Source of the DNA: Tanypteryx hageni
Lineage: Eukaryota; Arthropoda; Insecta; Odonata; Petaluridae
Assembly: GCA_028673005.1 (NCBI GenBank)
Contig: CM054117.1
Coordinates: forward strand, 32,088,561-32,152,560
Direction of reading: 5' to 3'
DNA length: 64,000 nucleotides
Part shown: positions 31,896 to 44,558 of the stretch, in pieces
Position numbering within the stretch: position 1 is the first letter of the stretch
How the letters are laid out: every line of letters begins with the position of its first letter
The notes under the pieces: generated by a model
Databases searched by the model: none
What the model was told of the DNA's origin: nothing
Seen by the model: the letters and a program-made list of their open reading frames with translations, nothing else
Made by a program: the position numbers and the translations under genes

Positions 31896-34800
31896 CGTTA
31901 TTGAGTGCTTTATTTAATATTAACATTTTAAAATTTAAGAATTTTGAAATAAAAAGTAAATTTAAGTCGTCGAATTGAAAGACCAAAAAACCTCTCGGGA
32001 AGATAAACGTCGAATTCTACCACGCCTAGTTATGACTTCGGAGTTATGAAAAATAATTGGTACCTATCTAAGGAGGCATTTTAAGGCATAAATCATATAT
32101 AACCGGGCAAAGGGTGACTATTTCGCTGATGTGCGTGACTTTTGGATCTCTACAAATTTTTGTGCAGATAACAATGGCGCATGGACTTTCAACAAAAAAA
32201 AACAAATGCATTCGGAAGTCTCGATTCAGATATTTTACAAGAACTCGCATCCTCCTACATTCATATGAAATTCTTGGTTCACTACCATCCACAGATTAAA
32301 ATTGCCAACTTTTTGTAATCGTTTGGCAAACATAAAAATACCTCTTCCATGCAAATGACTCATAAATTCCATGCCCTCAATCGTTTAACGCGTAATCATA
32401 GATGCGTTTTGGCCTTAAAACATCTTCGGGAAGGAGAGGGAACCATAATTTCCGCCGTTTACCGAGACGTTCCTTTTACTTCGATAACAGCCTTTTAATA
32501 ATAAACGATACCAATCGCTGGGATCCGGGGCGATGCCCTGCTTTTATGACCCGATCATGGAGTAGTTCACCATCATCGCCGCTGACGTTTCAAAGAAGGC
32601 GAAAGCGAGTGTACATCAATATGACGTGAGTCGGACATAGACGGTGGAAGAGATGGACACCGGCCGATTGTAACGGAGGAGGTGCATCGCTTCGAGCGTT
32701 GTATCGCGATGAAGGGTACGCCAATGTGCATCAAGGACGCACCGCAAGAACCATCGGTTTTTGCCCACAGTAACCCATACAAAGGGTCGTCCACCTCCGT
32801 CCGGTCTGCTTTTAAACCCTTATCTCGGAGCGGTTTGTAACATCGAATGCGAAGTGATGGGGAAAACAGCCGAGGCATGGAAAGATTCCAGATTAAGGTT
32901 AAAAATTTAATAGGTCTCAGAAGAGAGAGATGATTCAAACGTATTTTTGAGCACGTCGAGCCGAATAATCGTCGCTTAAGCTGCGGCGGATTATCTGCTA
33001 AATTATTCAGTGACATGACTCCGGGTAGAGTTTCACTATGTTTTGTATAAGGATACGGATTAAATAATGACATTTTTCATTTTCTTTGATTCCTAGAAGT
33101 ATTTTACCACTAATGCATTTCAAGTTCCAAACCGTGGGATATACTGAATATGTAATAATTCGTGTTACTTGACCACGATTTTAAATAGTTTTATTTAATA
33201 TATAGTGTGCTGTCGAGCAGGACAATCTTACATTCATCGCTATAATAACGACGGCTTTACGCTTTCGAAAACATTCAGAAGAAACTGCCCTCTTCACTTC
33301 ATCACTGTTTGGTCAAGTTCCAATATACTTACAACATTTTAACATAAGAAAACGTATTTTAAAAGCTCAAACTAGTTTCAAAATGAGTAATGATTGATTT
33401 TACAGAATATTAACAAATAATTTATATTTTACAAATTATTAATACTTTTGCCTCTTCCAAAGCATTAACCTACTATTTTGCCTATGAGATGAAAAAAGAT
33501 ATTTTCAGACCATATACCCTGAATGAATAAATTAAATGATACATGAAACATTTTTTTAAAGCGAAGTATCGAAATGCTGATTTCAAGATTGCAAACTTAT
33601 AACCAAAGGTATTGAATAAATTATGAATGCTTTTACACACATCATAACACCATCTTCATTGCGCTATCTCTGTAATGTGCTCGTCTTTATAAGGGTGATA
33701 TTAATTCATAGCCAATTGCTGCAACTCTGATGAGTAGTAAAAATTATTTTTCAGGAAAAATTGGAAAAGTATAAATTGAAAGGATATTTACTCAAAGAAC
33801 GAACGAGGCAAACAAACTAGGATGGTGAATAATTTCCATTGCAACTAATTATAGTTAAGTTATCCAATGCAATATTTGATTGCACATCAACCTTTGAGAA
33901 CATCACTCATTAACCGTTTACTCTAAATAAATGCAGATCACGAGTCGAACTTGGATCAAACAGTTGAAGTTGAAACGTGCACGACCTTCAGATTACATGC
34001 CGTCTTGGAGGATGGTGGATCATTCCAACACGTATCGATTATTCCATGCCTAAGCATAATTAATCTCTTTTCGCTTTAGGCACGAAAAAAATCAGCGATT
34101 TAGCCAGAAATTACGTGATCCGATGCCAGCAAAACAAATCCTTTCGCCACTCGTGAACATCCCGCCCATTACAACAGCGAGGAGAAATGATCGTTTCGAG
34201 AAAACGGCGGTCGTGGTTTGAAAGGGACGAGAGTGATCTCTCCAGTCGCAGAAACCATCAATTCGGATGTGTACAGCTCCGGAGGAGACAAGTGAAGGCG
34301 AATATGCGCCCGGCCGCTAATAATGCCAGGTATATCCATCTTTCGTGGAGGGGCGGAACGAGGGGTGGCTCGGAGCGGGGGTGGTGTGGGGGATGGTGGA
34401 GGCAGACGGAGGGTAGGGCAGTTAAGGTCGAGGGGCGTATCCTTCCCCCCCCAAATTGCCTTCCCGCAAATTGAATGAAAAGCGCCCTCTGGGCTGCCTC
34501 TCTTCGGGAGGCTTGGAAACCTGTTTCCATGGCACCCGCCTCGATTGGGTGCGAGCGGAGAAGTGCGTCCCCTTTCCGCGGGATGCCTTCGCGTCACTTC
34601 GCTCGGCGAGATTCGCTGTATCTTTTGACGAGGAAAGAAAAACCGACTGCCGCGCTCCGCTGTTTGTTTCTGAATCATACGGAAATTCCCGCATTGAATG
34701 ACCAGCTCCTAAGAATAGGGAAAACTTCGCTAACTAGGATTTGTATCACATTCAAACAAATAGGTGAAAACTGTTCGTTGTTCCTCATTTATTACCTTTT

Positions 34801-35823
34801 GTGATGGTCGTTGTAAGGTATGTTTATGCTGTATATAAATCACCATGTTGATTCACAGCTATATTAAGGCATGATGAGATTTTAGATCTTGTTTAATTTG
34901 AAAAGTTAAATTTTCACGTCCTTGATTGTAAATATTCGAAAAAGAGTTGTGTTTCATGGAAACCGTTAGGTTCGGGGCTTTTGCAAGAAGAAGAAGAAGC
35001 TTTAATAAAAAATTTGCTAAGGTTTATCTTAAAGATAATTTCATGCATTCAAGAATGCGCATTTCAGAGGACTTTTATGGAGTGGTATTATTAGTGAAAT
35101 TTGGCATTTTATTACTTTTTCAGCCATGTCATCCGGTGGAGGTGAAATCTCTAACCATTTACGTAACTAAACACTATAGATACACTTTACGATTTCTTTT
35201 CAAACATAAATTAAAACGTACGTTTAAGTTAAATAACACGATCAAAAAAATGTTTTCAAGCACTTTAATATGATCGCGCATCAAAGAACTTTCTTTTTGA
35301 CGGCACGAACGTCATATCCTGGCATGCGCTATCTGGATCATTTTACTCGAAGATTAATAATTAGAAATTGAACAAAAATCAACATATTTTATGATGAATT
35401 CATTGAAAATTGAATTTCTACCTGAATGATGAACTCGAAATAATCAATTTCACTTACTTCTTGAATTTGTATGTTAAGCGCTCAAAAATCAGAGGACAAC
35501 CAAGAAAAATGCTAGTTACCGCCAATACCAATAACGGCACAGCTTTATTAGCTGCAATCATTTCCGAAACTGCGTACTTGTTAATTTATCTTTTTTAGTT
35601 TTCTGATGGTACATTATGTATAGGTATCTTGTAATTGTATTTCTTATTATTAGTTATGCATAATAGTGTTTAGCGTTATGAATACAAGACAACATATCAA
35701 CATTGCTAACTCGGAACATTATGCCAATGGAGTAATTAAATATAGAGCGGGGCCTAGCAGAATGGGTAGGTAAGTTCTTGGAAAAGGCCCAGTTTGGAAA
35801 AACCGTATTGTGCAAACTTAATA
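31896..35823. other. unassigned DNA with two GC-richer segments
   Basis: 32400-32840 and 34160-34700 are GC-richer with overlapping ORFs on both strands (166 codons minus, 169 codons minus, 95-109 plus). None shows a domain, and the overlap argues against coding. Elsewhere the DNA is AT-rich with no repeat ends found. Confidence 0.4.
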
Positions 35824-36451
35824 CAGTAATACCTCACTTATCAGACTTATTATATGGTGGGAGAGGTCCTTTGGATAAACCGAAAAGTCGGGTAATCCAT
35901 AAATAAATACTGTAATATTAACAAAAAACACGTAAATAATGTAAATACAGTACTGTAATGTATGATTGGAACATTTTAATGTAAATATATGTAAAAAAAT
36001 ATGTGATGTAAATTCAGTAATATGAAATTACGAGGATTTTTAGGTGAATATACAATGTAAAAAGTGAGCGAAGAATTGCAGAGCAAACTAAATAAGGCGC
36101 TTTGTTTCACCGATTGCTATTTTTCCAACGAAGGAAAGAATTGCAGATATGATGTATTGTTGGTTGCCTAAATTTTTAGAGATATTTTTCCGATTACTCC
36201 CCAGCAGCGGATCCTACTAGTGGACCCGCCGAATTTATATCATATGTTCTCCTAACGTAAAATTATCATTCTGGAATTTTTACGTTTTTAACTTATGTAA
36301 TATTTGCACTATTTTTTACACGGACACAGACGACCGAATGTATAAGTGATGTTTAAATAATATAAGCGCTAAAAGGCAATCGACCATCCATTTTTTGGTC
36401 GGTTAAATCGAAAATTGGATAATAGATCGTCGGGTAATTGAGGTTTTACTT
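35824..36451. mobile_element. pogo/Tigger-type MITE (628 bp)
   Basis: The left end CAGTAATACCTCACTTATCA and the right end in reverse complement AAGTAAAACCTCAATTACCC are bounded by TA on each side (35822-35823 and 36452-36453). The ...ACCTC(A)-TTATC.GA pattern and internal GGATAAACCGAAAAGTCGGG-like motifs near each end are characteristic of pogo/Tigger elements. No DDE transposase ORF remains. Confidence 0.8.
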
Positions 36452-36453
36452 TA

Positions 36454-39400
36454 CTTTTAAGAGAGAAAATCATGTACTTTATCACATCATATAAATACAT
36501 TAAATGCGGCGCGCGCAGGATTCAGGATCGCGTATAATTAAATTTTATATTAGTTGAGTAAATAAGTGTCACACTTATCTTACCGTGTATAATCTAATCA
36601 GTTTCCGGGAAACTAGCCTTTAACGAAAATTTTCAACAGATCTTTTCTGCCGAATAAGTAAGATATTTTTATCAGTTTGAGTGAAGGTGGATTTGAGAAT
36701 CGCTATTGCTTTAGCAGGACGCGACGTGTCTAGAGGTCCTCAAGCATTTAGAGTGAATAACATCTCTCATACGAAGTGGCTGTTATCAGATCTTCCGCAA
36801 AAAGACGCCACTGCACGTAATGTATATTTCAGATTTGTATATCACGCGAAATTTACACACTTTGCATTCATTTTGGGAGGGTATAATGACACTAAAAGGC
36901 ATCTCTTTCTGGAGAAAAACTTGCTCGCCTTTTTGAATCATCTCTGCAAAGAAAATTATGACATGATAATCATTTAACCCATGATATTGTGAAGTCAATT
37001 ATAATTATTAATAACAAGTTTTAAATGGAAGATAAACCATTCTGTGTGTACATCACACTTTAATTGGCACATTTTCCCGTCTATAACTTTTTATTATAAC
37101 GTTAAAATCATGCAAAAATTCTAGAAGCAGTTCTGAAGACGACTTCAGAAAAAACACGGATGTGGAACATTTTTATCTCCTTCTCTCTCTCTCGTATGAC
37201 CTTTGCCGCCACAACTGCCCAACTTCTGAATTATCGACTTTTGAACGCAAATCGCGGAACACACGGGTTTGTCATTGGTACAAGATTTAATAAAGGAGAA
37301 GAGAAAGCCAAAACACCTCCAGCACCCTAACCGACATCTCCCAAACTTACCCCTTCTCCACACCTTCTCCCCTCCTCTCCGAAAACTCGCAAATCCCATT
37401 AACGTAACGTAATCTCCCTCTCTTAGCGAGAGAGAGAGATAGGCGGCTTCCGTGGCGTTGAACAGAGTGCGTCCTGTCGAGAAGAACCTTTATTCCAATC
37501 AACTCTCATTCTTCTTATTCTCGCGAAGATGACTAGTATCCCGCCGGGAGGTAAAGTGGTACCCCGCCACCACTTTGAAAGGAACCCTTTCTCTCTCTCT
37601 TCCTCTCCAACCTCTCCCCTTCCTTCCTTCCTTCCTTCCCTCCCTACCTCCTCCGAGGCTAAATAGTATGCTCTTGCGCAGCACATCACCTCCGGGAGAG
37701 GGAATCATGCTCAACTGGAGAAATGGGGAGGGGAAGATTAGAGGGAGGAGAGGGGAAAGGGTGTAAATCCGGGCGGCATCTTTTCCTTTTGATCCACGCC
37801 GTCTCGGAGAGAGGATGTTGTGGTGGGGGAATGCATATGAGGGAAGAGGGGGGAGGGAAGTGAAAGATCCCCGCGGCCCGAAAAAACAGACGGGAGTCCC
37901 ATTAGGAAATAAGGCCCATTCCTATCCTTCTTTCTCCTATCTCCGCACTCACACAAACGGTCCCCTCAACCACCACTCTCTCGCTTACTCTCATTTCGTG
38001 GCTGAGCTTACGTCTCACACGCCGTCTAACCGTCGTAACCACGGAGATGGCGGATGATTCGGTCTAGGAGATCAAGATCGCTCTACCAAACTTCTTTCTC
38101 TCTCGCGCGCTTTGAGCGGCTTTTAGAAAAAATAAGCTTTATTTTCTTGTGATTATAACATACAATTCTTTTCGTCTAATCTTGCTACAAATCGAATGAT
38201 ACAGTCTTAGTCTTTTGCAATGCATAAATTAAATATCGAAACACTTAAAACAATTTAGTTTACTGTCACAATTCACTAACAATATTTCTGTAAGTTTTGG
38301 AAAGAAATTATAGTTTTTTGGATAACTGTTGAGACTTTTTGTTAGGGGATACGTGCTAATGGAAGTTTTCGAGCTAGAGATATCGAGCTCACCATATGGA
38401 TGACATGAAATTGAAAAAAAGTTTCTATAATAACCATAGAAACGTTCGGAAAAGTTGATGCAAATTTCGGTTAGAAATCAGCCTTCATCATTGGTGTTTC
38501 GCCGATAGTAGAAACCTTTTTATGGATGTTGGAGAAACATAACTTTCCATTTTAATCAAACTGTGTTCATACCGCAGGTAAATCCTGTGACCCTTTTTGC
38601 TATATTTTTGTCTCAAGGCGAAATGAAAATTATAGGTATAAAATATACTTATATCATGATATAAATGTATTTATAAGTATATTTATATGCTTTAACTTCA
38701 ATTACCACCATATCGGTAAACCAAAAACTATTTCATAATATATTGTCCATCTCATTCATAAATTTAGAACAAAAAACAATTTGCTATGCTGAAAAAGTTA
38801 CACTGAATGCGAGATGAACTTGAGATTTATTATGTTATCAGTCAAATTCTCGTATTAACTTCATATTACTTCAAGATTGATTGTTGTGATATCACCCAAA
38901 TTCACTACGCTTAGAAAAATTCGCAATGAGCGGTGACGGATCTGTTATTGCCCCATGACATGGTCCCGGTTTAAATTTCTTGCAAGGTTGCACAGTTTCT
39001 CCTATCCGTTTTTCTTCGCGTGCTAATTGTGCTAGGAGAGGATTTTTAACATTTCTGCGTCCTTCGAAGAGGACGCTCTCGAGGATTGCAACTGCTCGCT
39101 GCGAATTTCGCAACGACGGCCTGCTGCCGTCGTATGAATTTCCTCCTCACTTCGGTGTGCGTGTGACAGAGAACGTGTGCCTTGAAATATGCGGGTGATT
39201 CGTACCCTTGAGGAACACAGTTGCTGCAGTGAAAATGAACAATTATTAGGAAAATAGCTACCTGTATATATATGGAAACAGTATAAAATTCCATTTCTCC
39301 GATTGCACCACTAACTTCAAACATCTTGTTCTTTTACAGCTTCAGTTATTTTTTAACTGAGTGAAAATCTAATGGTGAAATCCATCCTTTCTCTCGATTC

Positions 39401-39872
39401 TCCAAAAAGGAATGGATCTTGATAGCTTTTGGTCATATACCATAAGGTGTTTCTGTATCGAAGCAATGGGAAATTTATTTAGCATTTAGTTCGTAAACTA
39501 ATCCTTCCGTTCCATTTGATGACAATATCTTTAAACCGCTCATAAAACAAATTTCTTAGCACCCGTTACTTATACATTTGAGATTAAATTTTCTCCGATA
39601 TACGTTCCATATGAGCTAGATAAAAAATTCACAGCGTTTATATCTCGATGAAAAAGCAAATGTGCGAAAAAGAATGTTTTTATTTTCTTATTTTACGAAC
39701 TATGGTATTATTCTAAATTAAGCGCTCAATCCCATGGATAACATGTATGAATATATGCGCTATAAAGGTTATTTACATGAGTCACTTGGGGAAAACGGAG
39801 ACGGTATGATAGAGTAAGTTGAAATACGGCGTGGGATTACAGCGAGGTGCTAATGAAAACAAGCATGTGACG
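36454..39872. other. unassigned DNA with a CT/GA-rich island
   Basis: 37140-38110 contains CT and GA runs, a TTCC repeat at about 37617-37639 and a GAGATGGCGGATG motif near 38045. It resembles the other GA/CpG islands of the window. A near-palindrome of ATATACTTATA type lies at about 38640-38690. 98- and 108-codon ORFs around 36681 and 34947 have no recognised domain. Confidence 0.4.
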
Positions 39873-40087
39873 TTAACTCGTTGGCGTAGTTAACCGTCTG
39901 CGAGACGGCCTCGGTAAAAGTGCCCAAACTGTAACTAACCGTCTGCTAGACGGATTTGTAAAGAGTCTGTAATTATTGATGTAATGGTTAGTTAGTCAAT
40001 GTTAAAGTCGCTACATGGCCTGATACTCCCTCTTATAGGTTCGTACAATAAATAAAATAACATTTTGCGTCGTAAAAAATGGGTTAA
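39873..40087. mobile_element. possible TTAA-flanked MITE with 15-bp palindromes
   Basis: TTAA at 39873-39876 followed by CTCGTTGGCG, and TTAA at 40084-40087 preceded by (reverse complement) CCCATTTTTTACGACG, give weak terminal similarity. Inside are two near-identical palindromes, CCGTCTGCGAGACGG (39894-39908) and CCGTCTGCTAGACGG (39942-39956). The architecture resembles the piggyBac relic at 46361, but the ends match poorly. Confidence 0.35.
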
Positions 40088-41240
40088 TAACACTTTGGCT
40101 CGAATGTTATATACGAGTTTCTTTTTATGGCAAGGATAAAAATAATCTTAGAAAATTAAGACACTCGCTAGCATTATAAAAAAAACTTTTTACTCGTCGA
40201 AAATATAACATTCTGTCGGTTAATGTAAATCTCTTCTTTAATATTATTAACTTAATATTTTTATGTTTAACGCAATAATTCTATAATATTAAATGTTATT
40301 CTGCTTTTGGATGTTTTAATCATAGTGCTAGCCAGATTTTTATTAACAAAAGAATTTTATTGTTTTACATGATTTTAATAATTTTTATGACTTGTATGAC
40401 TAAGAAAGGAACTAACGCCATCCTGTGCAGATATTTAGAAACATAGTGAAAGGAAATGGGTCTTGTAAAGAATACGGGTGCTTTTGTATAAATCCAGTGT
40501 GAAATTTCCCGTATCTTACGAAACAGCCATCCAAGAAGCATTGTGCTCCCTAGTCCCCTTCGCCACGTCTCCTTAGGCGGGACTAAAACCACGATATACG
40601 GAGTTATCCCTTTAAGAAACGGTCTGGGGATTGGTCATCTTTTCGCTCGCGTCTTTTTTTGGAAGTGAAAGCGATCTCAACGGAGCCGAATGAGAACGTA
40701 GTCTCTCTTTAACAGTGTATTTCCACACCAATCCCATCGCATTAGGATTATTTTAGGAATAATTTAGCAAAAGGGTGTTATCTATCGGCTTAACCGTCAC
40801 TCAATTTCGTTTTCCTCTCCCTCCATCCTCTCTCTTGCGGCGTGTGTTGGTCAAAGGAGGAAAGAATTATTTCCGCGCCTAGAGGCTCCTCCGAGAGCGT
40901 TATCAATTCGTTCCGCGCCTTAAAGAAGTATATGGTTGATGACATGAGGGAAGGGGGAGGGGCGAATGAAGCCGTTTCTACCTCCTCCGTTCTCCCCGGC
41001 CAGCACATTACATCTCCTCCCTCGAGACTGCTTATGCTCTTAGCAATAGGCTCCTTCACCCATTGCAAATATCACGGCCTCGTCCTTAAATGTAAAAGGG
41101 GTAATTTATTGAGACGGGGGAGGAGAGAGAGAGAGAGGAAGATGGCGGTCGGTGCGACACGGCCATACGGTAAAATGGGTCAGGCGAAGGGGTGCGTGAA
41201 ATGAAGAAAAATTGAAACTTGCGCGCGAGCGGAATACATA
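40088..41240. other. unassigned DNA ending in a GA/CpG island
   Basis: 40790-41170 is CpG-rich; a GA run (GAGAGAGAGAGAG) directly precedes AAGATGGCGGTCGG at about 41137-41150. That is GAGA-factor-type sequence beside a YY1/PHO-type core. ORFs of 120 and 92 codons on opposite strands overlap here and are not supported. Confidence 0.4.
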
Positions 41241-44200
41241 AAGGGAGACGAAAACTGTGCGTGATCCCTTACACACCGTACATGGAAGCTGCTAAGTATA
41301 TCCACGCAAAGTAACCTCCCGATTCATCGGATGCCTCGGGGCCGAGCCTGTTCCGGTTACTCGGATATCCTGGTTGATATATTCGCCTATTTGCGCGAAC
41401 AACAGAAGAATAAGTGAATATCGTGGCATTAAGGAAAAAAATCAAGAAAAGTAAGTTCACCATTACGTAATCCGGATAGTATTGTATTACGAACACCTTT
41501 ATTAGTCGTAGTACACGTAAATAACGTACGCTATGCCATAAAAATAACTTTCAAGTTATAAAGTTTAAAAAATCCGGAAAAAATCAAAATACGGTTATTC
41601 GATATCCAGTAAATTGGGAATTTACTATACTAATTTTCAGTTTGCCACACAATTGGATGGTTGATGGAACTCGTCGCGTAGCAACTCGAGAAAATATAAG
41701 TTATATTCGAGAGAATACTGCGCGCAATGAAAACATTTTATTTTTAGCGGTTAAAAAATCGACTTAAGCGATCGTTTTGTCCGTCTGTGTGTCCGACGCG
41801 CAAACTCCTTAACGAAAGAGACTTCGTGTATTATGCCAATCGATTCAATATTCTGTCCCGTTGCGCAGGTTTTCTCGTTTTGCCCGTCCATCTGTCTAAA
41901 TTTTCTTTGAAAAACCGCCACTTGCTGTTTGATTCAGCAGCTCTTTCCTTACCTGTTATTTATCCAGCATCGGTTCAATTATATCCTGCCTCATTATTTC
42001 AATTTTAGTAAATTAATTCTAACAACGGTTGAATGGCAATTTTTAGAACTTTTAAGGGGGAATCTTTCCAACAAATGATGATGATTTTTCATGCAAACAC
42101 GTAGGTTTAAATACACTTGCATCGAATTACCTTTATTTTGTACTCTGGGCAACTTTAAGAAATAAGCAGCGTTCTAAAACCAGTTGTAGCAAACTTAAAC
42201 GGAGTTTAAAAACAAGTAGGTTTATGATGTTCCAATTCGATATTTGAATATTTATTCGGAAGAATGAATCACTGATAACTAGGGAAGTCATAAAATATTT
42301 TCGGAAATTAGTCATCCCTGACTACCAGTCATATTTCCTTAGAAAATATTTTGCTGAAATTTGATGATGCCTTCTTTAACAGACTTTGGTTCCCATTTCC
42401 TCATATTAATGTCATTATCATTTGTCAAAAGTTGCGGGATTGCTACCAACACAATTCGTAGAAATCCCTAACCAATTTAATCACGATGACCGTGACTTTA
42501 TCAGAGCTATATTAGCGATGTCTCACGTGCAGAGCGCAAATGTACCTCACGGGATATTTGAAGTCGTACACTGGTCACAAAGGTGTGCAAGCATTCCAAT
42601 CGGTTCTTGACTGATTCCAAAGGAAGAAATTTCCTTGAAACTTCTCCCTCATGCCGACGACTCATGAATACAAATCTTTCGAAATGAATACAGACCAGGT
42701 CCACGTTAAATATAGATAAGAGGTGCCTAGGACTTCGTTGGAAATTTCTAAGCTTCACTGTAAGATGACTTACGTGTGAATAGGCCCTCTAACTTAGATA
42801 TGTTATTTGAAGTACGAAAACTATAGTCATGAATAACGTTTCAGAGATAAGTCAGTATAATTTTTCTACGTGGATGATTTTTGTGTCATCTTTGAAATCT
42901 GAATCTTTAAATTAACATCGTTTTATGAATGAATATAAACTCTATTACGTGCATAAGTTATATATTATATTTGAGAGTTTTTAAGTATGCCTCTCTTGAT
43001 ATTGATGTGATAAAAATCACAAAATATGAAATTTATTTTAAAATCAATGACAGTTAATGAATTACGATAATTGATACAGGGAACTCGAATTGCTATTATT
43101 CTTTAACGGCAGGATTCCTTGTTCTCATCCGATTTTTATTTTTTTTTGTAAATTATTCGAAACCGGGGATCACTCCACATTCTTAAGGGGAATGGTTTGC
43201 ATCATCAGGCTATAAAACAAGTACCAATCGCCATGGAAGCTGCTGCGAGAATAAAAAGAGACGGAAAGCGATTTGTTCTCCCGGTTGCGTGACACCGTTG
43301 CTAAGGCGACGACTGAAGGGTATAACAGAAAAGGTGACGCGTGAGTCATTTATTTTTTCTCTCCTAGCCTTTCATCCACCCCGCCGCATCTTCTATGACC
43401 CATATCGACTACGGGATGTAATCGCCAAAGGTGTTAGTCACCAATTAAACATTTCAAAAATTCCTTGCCACCGTTTCTCATTCTCCGCGAATACTGGATC
43501 CGCCCCGGGGAGGGGACAGTTTAGCCGTTGCGTCATCGCAAATAATAAGCCGTAAATCATCCTGATGCGGCTTTTTCGAGAAAACAGAATCTAAAACGGA
43601 GGTATGAGCAATAAGTAAAGCGTTTGGCGCGAACGAAAATTTAGGAATGAAATCCGCGTTAAAGAATCTTGAAATCCGCCTTAGGAAATAATTATTTTGG
43701 ATTCAATTTTAATCAGTGCGCCCACTTCATTACCTTTTCGTCCATTTTTATCGAAAATGAATTTGTTAAGGATTTCAATACTCATAAATCGACGAATCTG
43801 CATAAAAGTCTCGTAACTAAGGTATAATAAATTTAATCATTAATGTAAATAGTTGCATAAGAATTTTTTACTTAGCTCCTCCAGGAATGTAAAACGTTGA
43901 CCATTTTTTCAGTTTCTCTCATGAGATCGAATTAAAGGTGAAAATTATTATTAATATCCTTGTTTATATGCTATCGCAGCTATAAAAATATTACTCCGAA
44001 CATTAATGGAATGCCTATGAATTTGAACCGAACACATTACATCATATTCCATTTAAAGCATTGATTACACATTCGTTCGGGAATCTTGGAGAATATACGA
44101 AATCGGCGGAACGAAAATTCAATGTGGAAGTTCAACGCGTCAGACTTCAATTAAGTATTTGCATATAAATGAACCTCTTTAATTTACTTTGCGCTCTGGA

Positions 44201-44449
44201 GCTTGCTTATAATTTTTCCCGGAACGATTAACCAGAATACCAATAAGTGTGAAAAGAGAAATAGTGGGTGTGGCCGATTTATTTGCCGATATAACAAAAC
44301 AATATATAAATATCGAGAGAAAATTATTTACAAGGGAAAAAATAAATAATATAGCTCTCTCTTCCATATGCTTCATCCAATTCATTCCGCGTGTTTGTAA
44401 ACACTTTCATATGAAAGATGTACAGCAAAAAATATAATTCTATTTGTTT
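41241..44449. other. unassigned DNA with an RFX-type X-box
   Basis: GTTGCTAAGGCGAC at 43297-43310 is a full X-box palindrome in a modestly CpG-rich setting (43260-43560). No gene or repeat boundary was recognised in the remainder. Confidence 0.4.
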
Positions 44450-44558
44450 TATAGCGGATCGTTCTCATCGGTATGTAATAACTTCGGTGTCGATTACGAT
44501 GCACGTATCGGGTATCGTAAACGAAGTAATTTCCTTTAAGCCATAAACGATCCGTTAT
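44450..44558. repeat. short foldback repeat (~109 bp)
   Basis: Imperfect arms of about 45 bp share GCGGATCGTT / ACGGATCGTT, AATAACTTCG / AATTACTTCG and TTACGAT in inverted order. Possibly a very short MITE; TA lies at both edges. Confidence 0.45.

Noticed and set aside
32573..33073. 166-codon minus-strand ORF
   Set aside because: No domain recognised and no supporting signals. Kept as unassigned.
34169..34678. 169-codon minus-strand ORF and opposing ORFs
   Set aside because: The GC-rich segment is open in several frames; the Pro/Arg-rich translation is typical of non-coding GC-rich DNA.
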